DNA of 64,000 nucleotides from an uncultured Francisella sp. (GCA_943913135.1 CALTVE010000002.1:372001-436000), one strand, 5' to 3'. Positions 17,724-26,998 are shown, counted from the stretch's first letter. A program made the numbers and translations. Notes: a model not told the origin generated them from the letters alone.

Positions 17724-18541
17724 GTTGTTTTAGCCAGAGCTCTGTCGATAGCGCTTAACACTCCACGCAGTAAATCTACTTCATCTTTTTCTAAGCTACT
17801 TTTATTAAGCATATGGGCAATATGGCGCATGAGTCTCTCTTTATTTTTATTGGCGAAAAAGGCGGTATGATTTAACGTGTTCTCAAAATGCATTAACAAC
17901 GCGAAAATGGCTTCCCGGGGTGCGGGAGATTCGGTGCAGGCTTTTGCTTGCGGCTTTCGATGGAAAAGCTCGCTATAGAGTTCGTAAGTCATTACTTGAA
18001 CGGCCTGTGCTAAGTTTAAAGAAAAATAATCAGGGTTACCAGGAATAGTAATTAAGCGATTAGCTAAAGCGACTTCGTCGATGGACAAACCAAAGGTTTC
18101 AGAACCGAATAAAAAAGCAATTTTTTCCCCTCTTTGCGCTGCATCAAGCAAAAAAGGGATCGCTTCTTTCGGAGTTAAAGGGGATGAAGTGATTTCTCTT
18201 TGGCGGCTGGTTAAAGCACATACCCAGTGTGTGCCCCGTAAAGCTTCTTTAAGATCTGGATAGAAAACGGCACTATCGAGGACATCTCGCGCGCCAGAAG
18301 ACAAGATATAGCTTTCTTCTGGTAAGCGGAAGGATCCAGGATCGCTGGGGTTAAAAACGGGGGGATTGTCCGTTAAAGGAGTTTTAATAAGATGCGGTGA
18401 AACTAGGGAAAGGTTTATCAATCCCATGGTTTTCATAGCTCGCGCTGCTGCTCCGATATTGCCTGGGTGACTCGGTTGACAAAGAACAATGGTAAATTGG
18501 TGCAATAGTTCAGTGATATCGCCATGACTTTTTAACGGCAT
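17720..18541 (-). CDS. trmJ: tRNA (cytidine/uridine-32)-2'-O-methyltransferase TrmJ
   Basis: SPOUT methyltransferase that 2'-O-methylates position 32 of tRNA anticodon loops. The 273-residue protein shows CQPSHPGNIGAAARAMKTMG near the N terminus and the trefoil-knot SAM-binding pieces IAFLFGSETFGLS and NPDYFSLNLAQAVQVMTYEL. Gene order, divergent from suhB, is the same as in E. coli. On the minus strand a perfect TATAAT (complement of 18574-18579) lies 33 bases upstream of the ATG, with no convincing -35. Confidence 0.94.
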   Translation of the reverse strand: MPLKSHGDITELLHQFTIVLCQPSHPGNIGAAARAMKTMGLINLSLVSPHLIKTPLTDNPPVFNPSDPGSFRLPEESYILSSGARDVLDSAVFYPDLKEALRGTHWVCALTSRQREITSSPLTPKEAIPFLLDAAQRGEKIAFLFGSETFGLSIDEVALANRLITIPGNPDYFSLNLAQAVQVMTYELYSELFHRKPQAKACTESPAPREAIFALLMHFENTLNHTAFFANKNKERLMRHIAHMLNKSSLEKDEVDLLRGVLSAIDRALAKTT

Positions 18542-18604
18542 TAGATCTTCTCATATATAATTCTTGCATTGTCATTATAGCGCGAGGAGGTTTGTTTAAG
18601 CATA

Positions 18605-19405
18605 ATGGATGCATATATAAATACGGCAGTTAAAGTGGCTCGGCAAGCAGGGGTAATGTTGCTGCGTCAAGCTAACCACTTAAGTGGGCTGCACGTAGAA
18701 CATAAAAGTTTCAATGATTATGTGACTCAAGCAGATAAAACCTCAGAAGCTATTTTAGTGGATGGCTTATTGCGCGCTTTTCCTAATCATAAAATTCATA
18801 CTGAAGAAAGTGGAATACATGGCGATAAAAACTCGCATTATGAATGGATTATTGACCCCTTAGATGGAACGACTAATTATCTCCATCATCATAGCCAATA
18901 TGCTATTTCTATTGCTTTAAAAGTAAAGAATCAATTGCAAGAAGCAGTTATTTATTCACCAGAAAAGAATGACTTGTATACCGCTACCCGTGGTCAAGGG
19001 GCTTATTTGAATGATAGACGTTTGCGCGTGTCCAAGCGGCAGAACCTGGAAGAAAGCTTAATTGCGACCGGGTTTCCAGTGGTGGACCACAGCATCGTGG
19101 ATCTTTATTTGATGGTTTTAAAAAAGGTGATGGCCCATACCGCGGGCGCTCGCCGTGAAGGGGCGGCATCCTTGGATTTATGTGCGGTTGCTTCTGGGCT
19201 TTATGAAGGTTTTTTCGAGTTTAACTTAAAACCGTGGGATATTGCTGCAGGAGCATTAATCGTGTCAGAGGCTGGGGGGTTAGTAACGGATATGGAGGGA
19301 GAAAATACTTGGCTAGACACAGGTAATATTGTGGCTGGAAATCCAAAAGCGGTTGCTGCTTTATTGCGTTTTATTAAGGATGCCAGGAACAGTAGGTATG
19401 CATAA
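18605..19405 (+). CDS. suhB: Inositol-1-monophosphatase family protein SuhB
   Basis: Mg-dependent phosphatase fold of 266 residues. The metal-binding motifs are intact: IHTEESG (Glu), WIIDPLDGTTNYLHH (DPLDGT) and KPWDIAAGALIVSEAGG (WDIAAG). In E. coli SuhB also joins NusA/B/E/G in rRNA antitermination; the conserved trmJ/suhB arrangement makes the same gene likely here. A strong hairpin terminator begins 5 bases after the stop. Confidence 0.95.
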   Translation: MDAYINTAVKVARQAGVMLLRQANHLSGLHVEHKSFNDYVTQADKTSEAILVDGLLRAFPNHKIHTEESGIHGDKNSHYEWIIDPLDGTTNYLHHHSQYAISIALKVKNQLQEAVIYSPEKNDLYTATRGQGAYLNDRRLRVSKRQNLEESLIATGFPVVDHSIVDLYLMVLKKVMAHTAGARREGAASLDLCAVASGLYEGFFEFNLKPWDIAAGALIVSEAGGLVTDMEGENTWLDTGNIVAGNPKAVAALLRFIKDARNSRYA

Positions 19406-19409
19406 AAAG

Positions 19410-19454
19410 CACTATAAAAAAAAGCCGCACGTCTGTGCGGCTTTTTTTATAGTG
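19410..19454. terminator. Bidirectional terminator between suhB and cspA
   Basis: A 20-bp near-perfect inverted repeat with one extra A (19410-19430 and 19435-19454) around the loop GTCT. The GC core GCCGCAC/GTGCGGC is flanked by an A-tract on one side and a T-tract on the other, so it can stop transcription from suhB and from cspA. Confidence 0.9.
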
Positions 19455-19461
19455 TAAAAGG

Positions 19462-19665
19462 CTAAACATGGCGAATATTAGACGCCTGTTTTCCTTTAGG
19501 ACCTTCGGTGACATCAAATGCTACTTTTTGTCCTTCTTTTAAGGTTTTAAATCCCTCCATATTGATAGAAGAATAATGGGCAAATAAATCCTCCCCTCCT
19601 TCATCTGGAGCAATAAAACCAAAGCCTTTAGTGTCGTTAAACCACTTTACTGTACCTGTAGCCAT
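19462..19665 (-). CDS. Cold-shock family protein (CspA-like)
   Basis: A 67-residue single cold-shock domain that binds single-stranded RNA and DNA. RNP1 KGFGFIAP and RNP2 DLFAHYSSI are intact, and the ends GTVKWFND and GPKGKQASNIR match CspA/CspC. Which paralogue it is cannot be decided. The leader is AT-rich and contains interleaved complementary segments (19704-19729) that could fold as alternative hairpins or a pseudoknot, a feature known from E. coli cspA mRNA. GAGGT lies 12 bases before the ATG. Confidence 0.95.
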   Translation of the reverse strand: MATGTVKWFNDTKGFGFIAPDEGGEDLFAHYSSINMEGFKTLKEGQKVAFDVTEGPKGKQASNIRHV

Positions 19666-19952
19666 GAAACTTTTTTACCTCAATAGAAATTAAATTTTTA
19701 GAGAGCAGCCCATAGCGCTGCTTCATGGGTTCATAATGGCATAGATCCGTTGTTTTTACCGGCTTTTAAGTTGAAAAGGGCCAATAAATCGATCAAGGTG
19801 TTTCCAAAAAAATACACTTTTATGAAAAAATGATAACCAGCCTTTAAAGCCGCTGCCAAGAGGAAAAAAATGCTTTCGTGTATAATATCAGCTCAAGAAA
19901 GCTTTTTAGACCTTAAAAAATTGCTGTTCTCGCTTTATGGGAGGTTTTTGTT

Positions 19953-21791
19953 TTGTTGGCAAAAATCTTTGCTTGGTTTGAATCTCGGCTTGCCCCCTAT
20001 CCTGATTTTAAGGACGTTATTCCTACTGATAATTTTCGTGCTTTCTTACGTTTTTCAATCAAGGGCATGGGCAGCTGGCTCGTATATTTTTCTATTTTAG
20101 GGATGCTTTTTGGCCTTTTTGAGGCTTCACTCTTTTGGATGTTGGCTCGCGTAGTAGATATTTTAAACAGTGAAGCCCCGGCCACTCTATGGATGCACCA
20201 ACATCTTCGATTAATAGGTTTTTTCTTTTTAGTTTTACTCAGCATACCCCTGGTCTTTTTAAGCGATTTGGTCGAATATCAGACTTTGATGGGCGTTTTC
20301 CCTATGCGCTTACGTTGGTGGTTTCATCATATATTAATGGCGCAAAGTATGCGCTTTTTCCAAGATGAATTTTCTGGGCGCGTCTCAGCTAAGATCATGC
20401 AGACCGCTTTAGCAGTTAGGGAAATGGTGCTGACTTTGTTGGATGTAGGGGTGCGGTTGACGGTGTACTTTTTAACATCAGGCTTTATTTTAATGAGCTT
20501 TGATGCTTGGCTTCTTATGCCTTTTGGTGCGTGGATCCTCCTCCTAAGCGCCGCGATTTATATCATGGTGCCCAAAATTGCCAAGGTGACTCAGGAGCAA
20601 GCCAATGCCCGCTCTTTAATGACTGGGCGAGTGACTGATACCTATGCCAATATTGCCACGGTTAAGTTGTTTGTTAACAGTGGTCAGGAAAAGCAGTATG
20701 CCAAAGAAGCGATGGAAGAGTTTCTTGTCACCGTAAACGCTCAATTTCGTCTAGTCACTAAGCTAAATGTTACTTTGCATTCTCTTAATATGCTATTGAT
20801 TCTAGGGGTAGGTGGGCTTGGTATTTGGCTTTGGCGACAAAATGCAATTACGGTGGGTGCGTTGTCTGCTGCGATTGCTTTGGCTTTGCGTTTAAATAGC
20901 TTATCCGTGTGGCTAATTTATGAATTGGCGCGTTTATTTGAAAATATGGGAGTAGTAAAAGATGGGATGATGACTTTTTCCCACAAGCCAGAAATTGTCG
21001 ATGCCGACGATGCTACTGAGCTTAAAGTGAGTGAAAGCAAGGTAGAATATCGCGATATCACTTTTGCTTACACCCCAGGTAAACCGGTTTTTAATCATTT
21101 TAGTTTAACTATATACCCTAAAGAAAAAATTGGGCTAGTGGGGCGTTCGGGATCAGGCAAATCGACATTAATTAACCTTCTTCTGCGATTTTATGAGGTG
21201 GATTCAGGGGCCATTTTAATTGATAACCAGGATATTCGCAGGGTCACGCAAGAATCTTTACGGGGACAGATTGCTTTAGTTACTCAGGATACTTCTCTTC
21301 TCCATCGCTCCATAGGAGATAATATTCGCTATGGCACCTTGGGCGCCACGGATCAACAAGTCATAGAAGCAGCAAAAAGAGCGCAGGCCCACAACTTTAT
21401 TACCACTTTGGTCGATAAATATGGCCATAAAGGTTATGACACTATAGTGGGGGAGAGAGGGGTAAAACTTTCTGGAGGCCAAAGGCAGCGCATTTCCATT
21501 GCACGTGTAATGCTGAAAAATGCACCCATCTTAATTTTAGATGAGGCCACCAGTGCTTTAGATTCAGAAGTTGAAGCGGCCATTCAGGATACCCTCTATG
21601 ATTTAATGGGAGATAAAACGGTGATTGCTATTGCGCACCGATTATCGACCATCGCCGCCATGGATCGGCTGGTTGTAATGGATGAAGGGGCTATCGTAGA
21701 AATGGGTACTCATGAACAATTACTGCGCCAAGGGGGTCTTTATGCCCGCCTATGGCAGCGGCAGAGCGGTGGTTTTTTGTCTCATGATTAA
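19953..21791 (+). CDS. ABC exporter, fused membrane and ATPase domains (MsbA-like)
   Basis: A 612-residue half-transporter expected to work as a dimer. Membrane segments occupy about residues 35-330; the C-terminal ATPase has Walker A GLVGRSGSGKSTLINLL, Q-loop VTQDTSLL, signature KLSGGQRQRISIARVML, Walker B PILILDEATSALDSE and the switch His in IAIAHRLST. The start is TTG at 19953, supported by GGGAGG at 19939-19944 eight bases upstream. Substrate is unknown; lipid or drug export is typical of the family. True MsbA is usually near lpxK, which is not here. Confidence 0.9.
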   Translation: MLAKIFAWFESRLAPYPDFKDVIPTDNFRAFLRFSIKGMGSWLVYFSILGMLFGLFEASLFWMLARVVDILNSEAPATLWMHQHLRLIGFFFLVLLSIPLVFLSDLVEYQTLMGVFPMRLRWWFHHILMAQSMRFFQDEFSGRVSAKIMQTALAVREMVLTLLDVGVRLTVYFLTSGFILMSFDAWLLMPFGAWILLLSAAIYIMVPKIAKVTQEQANARSLMTGRVTDTYANIATVKLFVNSGQEKQYAKEAMEEFLVTVNAQFRLVTKLNVTLHSLNMLLILGVGGLGIWLWRQNAITVGALSAAIALALRLNSLSVWLIYELARLFENMGVVKDGMMTFSHKPEIVDADDATELKVSESKVEYRDITFAYTPGKPVFNHFSLTIYPKEKIGLVGRSGSGKSTLINLLLRFYEVDSGAILIDNQDIRRVTQESLRGQIALVTQDTSLLHRSIGDNIRYGTLGATDQQVIEAAKRAQAHNFITTLVDKYGHKGYDTIVGERGVKLSGGQRQRISIARVMLKNAPILILDEATSALDSEVEAAIQDTLYDLMGDKTVIAIAHRLSTIAAMDRLVVMDEGAIVEMGTHEQLLRQGGLYARLWQRQSGGFLSHD

Positions 21792-22414
21792 TGGTGAATA
21801 GCGCAAATAGGTAAACTTAATTTTCTTTGCCAATTAAGCAGGGCATTGATTAAGTAGATTTTGTGAAAGTGCGGCAAGTCTTTTTGGTGTATGGTTTTTT
21901 CTTTAATCAAGTTTTGGGCAAGCAAATTTTGTCGTTGAACCCCTTTTAAGAGTGGATTTTTGGGAGTGTAGTAGGAAAAACCATCGAACAATACAATATT
22001 GCTAAAACTGGTATCGCGTAAAAACCCTTCTGTTGTAATTAAAATATCTTCTTTTGGCCCAAATTTTTGGGTTAAAGCCATTAAAGCGGTGCGGTTTGCA
22101 CTTTTCAAGTGATAATCCAGATGCGAAGCTTCCACTAAATGTAAGGCAGTGATAAGGCGAGGGGTATAAATGCTGTATTCGATTTTTTCTATCGCTTGAG
22201 CATAAAAAAGACGGCATTTGATTAAAGGGTAATCTTTTAAGGCCGAGGGGGGCTTTAAAAGGGGCAAGGTATTTATAAAATTTTGACCCCAGATTTCCTG
22301 TTGAGTTCTCTGTATACGTGCTAAATGTAAAGGAAGAAGGGCTGGGGCACCGTTTTCGATCGCGATGGTTTCTAACCACAGGGTTGAATCGGTAAATAAA
22401 TTTTTTGTAAGCAT
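21788..22414 (-). CDS. pabC: Class IV aminotransferase, probable 4-amino-4-deoxychorismate lyase
   Basis: PLP enzyme expected to release pyruvate from aminodeoxychorismate to give p-aminobenzoate for folate. The 208-residue protein has LWLETIAIENGAPALLPLHLARI at its start, the PLP Lys in LDYHLKSANRTAL, and TTEGFLRDTSFSNIVLFDG. It overlaps the end of pabB by 43 bases, which supports the PabC role over a branched-chain aminotransferase. At 208 residues it is shorter than E. coli PabC (269). The end abuts the convergent ABC exporter gene with a 4-base overlap. Confidence 0.82.
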   Translation of the reverse strand: MLTKNLFTDSTLWLETIAIENGAPALLPLHLARIQRTQQEIWGQNFINTLPLLKPPSALKDYPLIKCRLFYAQAIEKIEYSIYTPRLITALHLVEASHLDYHLKSANRTALMALTQKFGPKEDILITTEGFLRDTSFSNIVLFDGFSYYTPKNPLLKGVQRQNLLAQNLIKEKTIHQKDLPHFHKIYLINALLNWQRKLSLPICAIHH

Positions 22415-23385
22415 TCTTGGTATTCTGCCTGAGGGTCGCTGTAAGCGGTAATGCCACCCCCGCTTTTATAGAAATATTTCCCTTTTTGCCATTCTAAATA
22501 GCGAATCAATACACAGCTATCTAGACTTTTCCCATCATATAAGCCGGCGATGCCTGTGTAAAAACCACGTTGATAATTCTCAGTTTCTTTAATAATTTTC
22601 AAGGTGGTGCTTTTAGGGGCCCCTGAAATAGAGCCTGCAGGCAATAAACGGGTCAGTAAATCACCTATTTTATATCTATATTTTGTCTGAAGACGGCCGG
22701 TGATTTCTGAACTAGTCTGATAAATAGCGCCTCGCTCTGTGGTTAGTTTTTCTAAATAGCGAAAGCGCCTTACCGCGATATTTTTTGCCACTTGGCTTAA
22801 GTCATTGCGCATTAAATCAACAATAGTATGGTGTTCGGCTAATTCCTTCTGATTATTTAGTAAAAGAGCGGCGGCATCCGGTGAGTTGGCATCGATGGTC
22901 CCTTTCATAGGATAGGTAGCGATATCGCCTTGTTTGTTAATGCGGATAAAAGTTTCTGGTGAGAAAGAAACAAATTTGTTTTTTAGCCATACTTTATATT
23001 TAGCTTTACTGAGAGAAAAAAGTTCTGCTAAAGAAAAATGACTTATTACTTCACTTTGTTGGGTTAAATTCAATAAAAAGGTATGGCCTAAAGCAAGTTC
23101 TTTTTGCACGCGGGCGAATTGTTTTTCATATTCGGAGTAACTGAGGGTGTGCCGTAGAGTAAAAGCTGGGCGGGAAAAGGGGTAAAGTTTTTGAGGAATA
23201 GCCATACTTCCTGTTCTATTGCCTGGAAAAACAAAAGAAAGGGGAGAGGAATCAATTTGATGAAGAGGAACACAATAGCCTTCTTGCTGATCAAAACTAA
23301 TGACAAAGAAAAAGGGCTCTTCTGCTGCACCATAAACGTTAAGTGCTTCTTTTAAGGCTTCACCATTTCGATAATAAAAAATCAT
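22372..23385 (-). CDS. pabB: Aminodeoxychorismate synthase component I
   Basis: Chorismate-binding enzyme that makes 4-amino-4-deoxychorismate with glutamine-derived ammonia from PabA. The 337-residue protein has TYPMKGTID (the PIKGT-type segment with the PabB Lys), HHTIVDLMRNDLSQVA, LLPAGSISGAPKSTTLKII, GFYTGIAGLYDG and GGGITAYSDPQAEYQE. These give PabB rather than TrpE. It lacks the longer N-terminal domain of E. coli PabB (453 residues). The partner amidotransferase PabA is not in the window. Confidence 0.9.
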   Translation of the reverse strand: MIFYYRNGEALKEALNVYGAAEEPFFFVISFDQQEGYCVPLHQIDSSPLSFVFPGNRTGSMAIPQKLYPFSRPAFTLRHTLSYSEYEKQFARVQKELALGHTFLLNLTQQSEVISHFSLAELFSLSKAKYKVWLKNKFVSFSPETFIRINKQGDIATYPMKGTIDANSPDAAALLLNNQKELAEHHTIVDLMRNDLSQVAKNIAVRRFRYLEKLTTERGAIYQTSSEITGRLQTKYRYKIGDLLTRLLPAGSISGAPKSTTLKIIKETENYQRGFYTGIAGLYDGKSLDSCVLIRYLEWQKGKYFYKSGGGITAYSDPQAEYQECLQKIYLPIQPCG

Positions 23386-23626
23386 ACGTTTAACAGGGTT
23401 TCGGAATACAAATGCTTTTCACCAATACTATTTTATCTTCTTTAAGTCGTGGAAGTGGTTTTAAAAATTTAATAAATAGGGTTGAGTTGAAGGGCGTTTG
23501 GCGCTACCATCACGCCTTTTAAAAAAACGTCCGTACCGTTGAATGGCGCGTAAGCATAAATTACTTGTGAACACTTGCCAAGCAAAACATAAGGCATTAC
23601 CTTGCTCTTGAAGGAGACGGTTTATC

Positions 23627-25570
23627 ATGAAAAAACAAACCACACAATTGGACCCCACAACTTTTGAAGGAAGTAATGAAGATATGATATGGGACCTGTG
23701 TCGCATTCAACAATGGGGGGTAGGCTATTTTGGAGCCGATAAAGATGGCGATGCTTATGTGTGTCCTGATCCTGAACATCCGAAAAACAAAGTTAAGATC
23801 ATTGATATTGTTAAGTTTGCTCAGCAAAAATCGGGGTTGAAATTACCGGCGTTGCTGTCTTTTCCTCAGATTTTGCAGCATCGGCTCAAATCCATTAATG
23901 CTGCTTTTAAAAAAGCACGTGAAGATTTTGGCTATGAAAACAATTATTTTTTGGTTTACCCGATTAAGGTGAATCAGTCGCGCCGTGTGGTTGAAGCACT
24001 CATAGATTCTAAACAATTTTTGGGTTTAGAGGCAGGGTCCAAAGCGGAGTTGCTAGCGGTATTGGCCTATGCCGGGGCTACACGCACGGTGATTGTATGT
24101 AATGGTTATAAGGATCGGGACTATATCCGTTATGCTTTAATCGGCGAAAAATTAGGTCACAAAGTATATTTAGTGATCGAAAAAATGACCGAAATTAAGC
24201 TGGTTTTAGAAGAATCCGAAAAACTGGGCATCAACCCGCGTTTGGGAGTAAGGGCGCGCTTGGCATCACAAAGCAAGGGTAAATGGGAATCCAGTGGTGG
24301 GGAGAGATCAAAATTTGGATTATCGGCGACGCAGATTTTATCTTTGGTGAATGTTTTAAAAGAAAAAAATAAACTCGATTCCCTACAGTTGCTTCACTTT
24401 CACTTAGGCTCACAAATCAGCAGCATTCGCGATGTGGCAATGGGAGTCCATGAAAGTGCGCGCTTTTACGTTGAACTTCATAAACTTGGAGTTAATATCC
24501 AGTGTTTTGATGTCGGGGGTGGCTTGGGAGTCGATTACGAAGGGAATCGTACTTTGTCTGATTGTTCTGTTGAATATGGTTTAAATGAATATGCCTCTAC
24601 TGTAGTTTGGGGCATTGGCCAAGCGTGCGAAGAATATGGTTTACCCCATCCTGTGATTATGACCGAATCGGGGCGTAGTGTTACCGCTCATCATGCAGTG
24701 GTAATTTCCAATGTCATCGGGGTAGAGCGTTCACATCCTAAAGAATTACAGCCTCCTAAAGAAGACGATCCTGTGGTTCTGCATAGCCTATGGGAGACTT
24801 GGGAAGAAATTTTAGAAGCAGAAGAAAAGCGCTCACCGCGAAGTTGGATTAATGAATGTACTTTCGACTTACAGGACGTGTTTAATAAGTTTAATGCAGG
24901 GGTTATTACTCTTAAAGAGCGGGCCTGGGCAGAACAATTGTATATCAATATTTGCACCAAAGTATCTGAGTCTTTGAACCCAAAAAATCGGGCCCATCGC
25001 GCATTAATTGATGAACTGCAAGAACGTTTTGCAGATAAGATCTATATTAATTTTTCCTTGTTCCAATCCTTGCCTGATAGTTGGGGGATTGATCAATTGT
25101 TCCCTGTATGTACTCTGTCCTTATTAAACAAACCTGCATGTAAGCGCGCTTTTTTAATGGATATTACCTGTGATTCTGATGGCATCATTGATCAGTACAT
25201 CGATGGTGATGGCATTGCTTCTACCATGCCTTTACCCGAATATGATGTAGATAAGCCCCCTCTTTTTGGTTTTTTTATGGTAGGTGCCTATCAGGAAATC
25301 CTTGGTAATATGCATAATCTTTATGGCGACACCGGTGCAGTCAACGTGATTATCGAAGGAGAAGGAAAGGTAAAATTGGCTCATTATGAGCCAGGACATA
25401 TCGTGAGCGATATGTTAAAGGCAGTGTATTTAGACCCTAATGAACTCATTCAGCGCTATCGCGAACAATTAGAGCGGTCTAATTTAACAGCGACCGAAGC
25501 GATTACCTACCTTGAAACTTTAGAAAAAGGCTTAGAAAGCTATACCTATCTGTCTAGAGGGGGAAAATAA
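23627..25570 (+). CDS. speA: Biosynthetic arginine decarboxylase
   Basis: PLP enzyme converting arginine to agmatine, the first step of the arginine route to putrescine. The 647-residue protein matches SpeA: WGVGYFGADKDGDAYVCP at the N terminus, FLVYPIKVNQSRRVVEAL with the PLP Lys, LHFHLGSQISSI, FDVGGGLGVDYEG, MTESGRSVTAHHAV and the C-terminal MDITCDSDGIIDQYIDGDG with the active-site Cys. AAGGAG precedes the ATG. speB starts 2 bases after its stop. A hairpin at 23490-23519 lies in the leader region. Confidence 0.96.
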   Translation: MKKQTTQLDPTTFEGSNEDMIWDLCRIQQWGVGYFGADKDGDAYVCPDPEHPKNKVKIIDIVKFAQQKSGLKLPALLSFPQILQHRLKSINAAFKKAREDFGYENNYFLVYPIKVNQSRRVVEALIDSKQFLGLEAGSKAELLAVLAYAGATRTVIVCNGYKDRDYIRYALIGEKLGHKVYLVIEKMTEIKLVLEESEKLGINPRLGVRARLASQSKGKWESSGGERSKFGLSATQILSLVNVLKEKNKLDSLQLLHFHLGSQISSIRDVAMGVHESARFYVELHKLGVNIQCFDVGGGLGVDYEGNRTLSDCSVEYGLNEYASTVVWGIGQACEEYGLPHPVIMTESGRSVTAHHAVVISNVIGVERSHPKELQPPKEDDPVVLHSLWETWEEILEAEEKRSPRSWINECTFDLQDVFNKFNAGVITLKERAWAEQLYINICTKVSESLNPKNRAHRALIDELQERFADKIYINFSLFQSLPDSWGIDQLFPVCTLSLLNKPACKRAFLMDITCDSDGIIDQYIDGDGIASTMPLPEYDVDKPPLFGFFMVGAYQEILGNMHNLYGDTGAVNVIIEGEGKVKLAHYEPGHIVSDMLKAVYLDPNELIQRYREQLERSNLTATEAITYLETLEKGLESYTYLSRGGK

Positions 25571-25572
25571 AA

Positions 25573-26532
25573 ATGTGGCGAAGCACACTTTTTGGCCAAT
25601 CTGATAACAGTTTGGTGAGTAATAACTTCAGTTTTTTGCGTTTTCCTTTTGCTTTTGAACCGGATCAATCAGAAGCAGATTGGGTTATTACCGGTTTTGC
25701 CTATGATATGGCTACTTCTGGTCGTTCAGGGGCACGTTTTGGCCCAGAAGGGATTCGCCGCGCTTCGATCAATTTGGCTTGGGAAGGGAAAAAGTTTCCT
25801 TGGGCCTTTGATTTAAGAGAAGTACTAAAAGTCGTCGATGCAGGGGATTTGGTATTTTCTTCTGGGGACAGCGCCCAGTTTTGCAAGGTAGCTGAAGAAT
25901 ATAGTGATCGTTTACTCAAAGCGGGTAAAAAATTATTAAGTCTTGGAGGTGATCACTTTATCACTTTACCTTTATTACGTAGCCATGCGAAAAAATACGG
26001 AACCATGGCCCTTTTGCATTTTGACGCCCATACAGATACTTATGATAATGGCAGTGAATATGACCATGGTACGATGTTTTATCGCGCACCAAAAGAAGGT
26101 TTGATCGATCCTAAGCATTCGCTACAAATTGGCATCCGCACTGAATACGATCCAACATTGGGTTACACCGTGCTATCGGCTCCTAAGGCTAATGAAATGA
26201 GGGTAGAAGCGATTAGAGAACATATTGAAAGAGTCAGCGCCGGTTTACCAATTTACTTAACGTTCGATATCGACTGTTTGGATCCCGCTTTTGCACCTGG
26301 TACGGGGACCCCAGTGATGGGAGGGATGAGTACTGATAAGATATTGAAAATTATCCGCTCTTTACATGGACTAGAGATTGTCGGGATGGACGTAGTAGAA
26401 GTAGCCCCAAGTTACGATAACGCAGCGATTACTTCTTTAGCAGGGGCAACCTTGGCTTTAGAAATGCTATATTTGCAAGGCGCGGATCGATTGCCAAAGG
26501 GGCAGGCAATTTTTACCTTGGATGGGCAGTAG
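25573..26532 (+). CDS. speB: Agmatinase
   Basis: Binuclear Mn enzyme that hydrolyses agmatine to putrescine and urea, completing the SpeA pathway. The 319-residue ureohydrolase has all three metal motifs: LLSLGGDHF, LLHFDAHTDTY and TFDIDCLDPAFAPGTGTPV. Placement 2 bases after speA supports agmatinase over arginase, although the family alone cannot separate them. It is followed by the rpsP operon after 66 bases. Confidence 0.92.
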   Translation: MWRSTLFGQSDNSLVSNNFSFLRFPFAFEPDQSEADWVITGFAYDMATSGRSGARFGPEGIRRASINLAWEGKKFPWAFDLREVLKVVDAGDLVFSSGDSAQFCKVAEEYSDRLLKAGKKLLSLGGDHFITLPLLRSHAKKYGTMALLHFDAHTDTYDNGSEYDHGTMFYRAPKEGLIDPKHSLQIGIRTEYDPTLGYTVLSAPKANEMRVEAIREHIERVSAGLPIYLTFDIDCLDPAFAPGTGTPVMGGMSTDKILKIIRSLHGLEIVGMDVVEVAPSYDNAAITSLAGATLALEMLYLQGADRLPKGQAIFTLDGQ

Positions 26533-26598
26533 AAAATCTTGCGTTAGTAATAAAACCAGGTTAACATTAAAAACTTTACAGAATTCGAAAGAAAAAGC

Positions 26599-26970
26599 AT
26601 GGTAGTCATTCGTATGGCGCGTCGAGGGGCTAAACACCGACCTTTTTATAATATTGTAGTAGCGGATTCTCGCAGCCCTCGCGATGGACGTTTTATTGAA
26701 CGAGTAGGATTTTATAACCCTATTGCTGAAGGGGCCGCAGAAACTTTGCGTTTTTATGAGGACCGTTTAAATTATTGGTTGTCCGAGGGAGCACAGATGA
26801 GCCCATCGGTAAAAAAACTGGTCAAACAAAGCCGTCGTCCTGCCCAGCCGCAGTCAGAAGCCAGTAAAAAGGCAGAAAGCTCTAAAACAGCAGTATCGAA
26901 AGCGAAAGTAAAAGAATCGAAAGTAGAGGAAGCTAAGGTAGAAGCGAGCGCAGCGGAAACTGCGGTCTAA
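26599..26970 (+). CDS. rpsP: 30S ribosomal protein S16
   Basis: The S16 domain is complete in residues 1-80 (IRMARRGAKHRPFYNIVVAD, DGRFIERVGFYNP, DRLNYWLSEGAQMSPSV). Residues about 85-123 are an extra tail rich in Lys, Ala, Glu and Ser, including KAKVKESKVEEAKVEASAAE; E. coli S16 has 82 residues. First gene of rpsP-rimM-trmD-rplS, the classical order. A weak promoter, TTGCGT (26539-26544), 17 bases, TAACAT (26562-26567), lies in the gap after speB. Confidence 0.97.
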   Translation: MVVIRMARRGAKHRPFYNIVVADSRSPRDGRFIERVGFYNPIAEGAAETLRFYEDRLNYWLSEGAQMSPSVKKLVKQSRRPAQPQSEASKKAESSKTAVSKAKVKESKVEEAKVEASAAETAV

Positions 26971-26998
26971 AACGGTTGCTGTTTTAAAGGGGGAAGAC

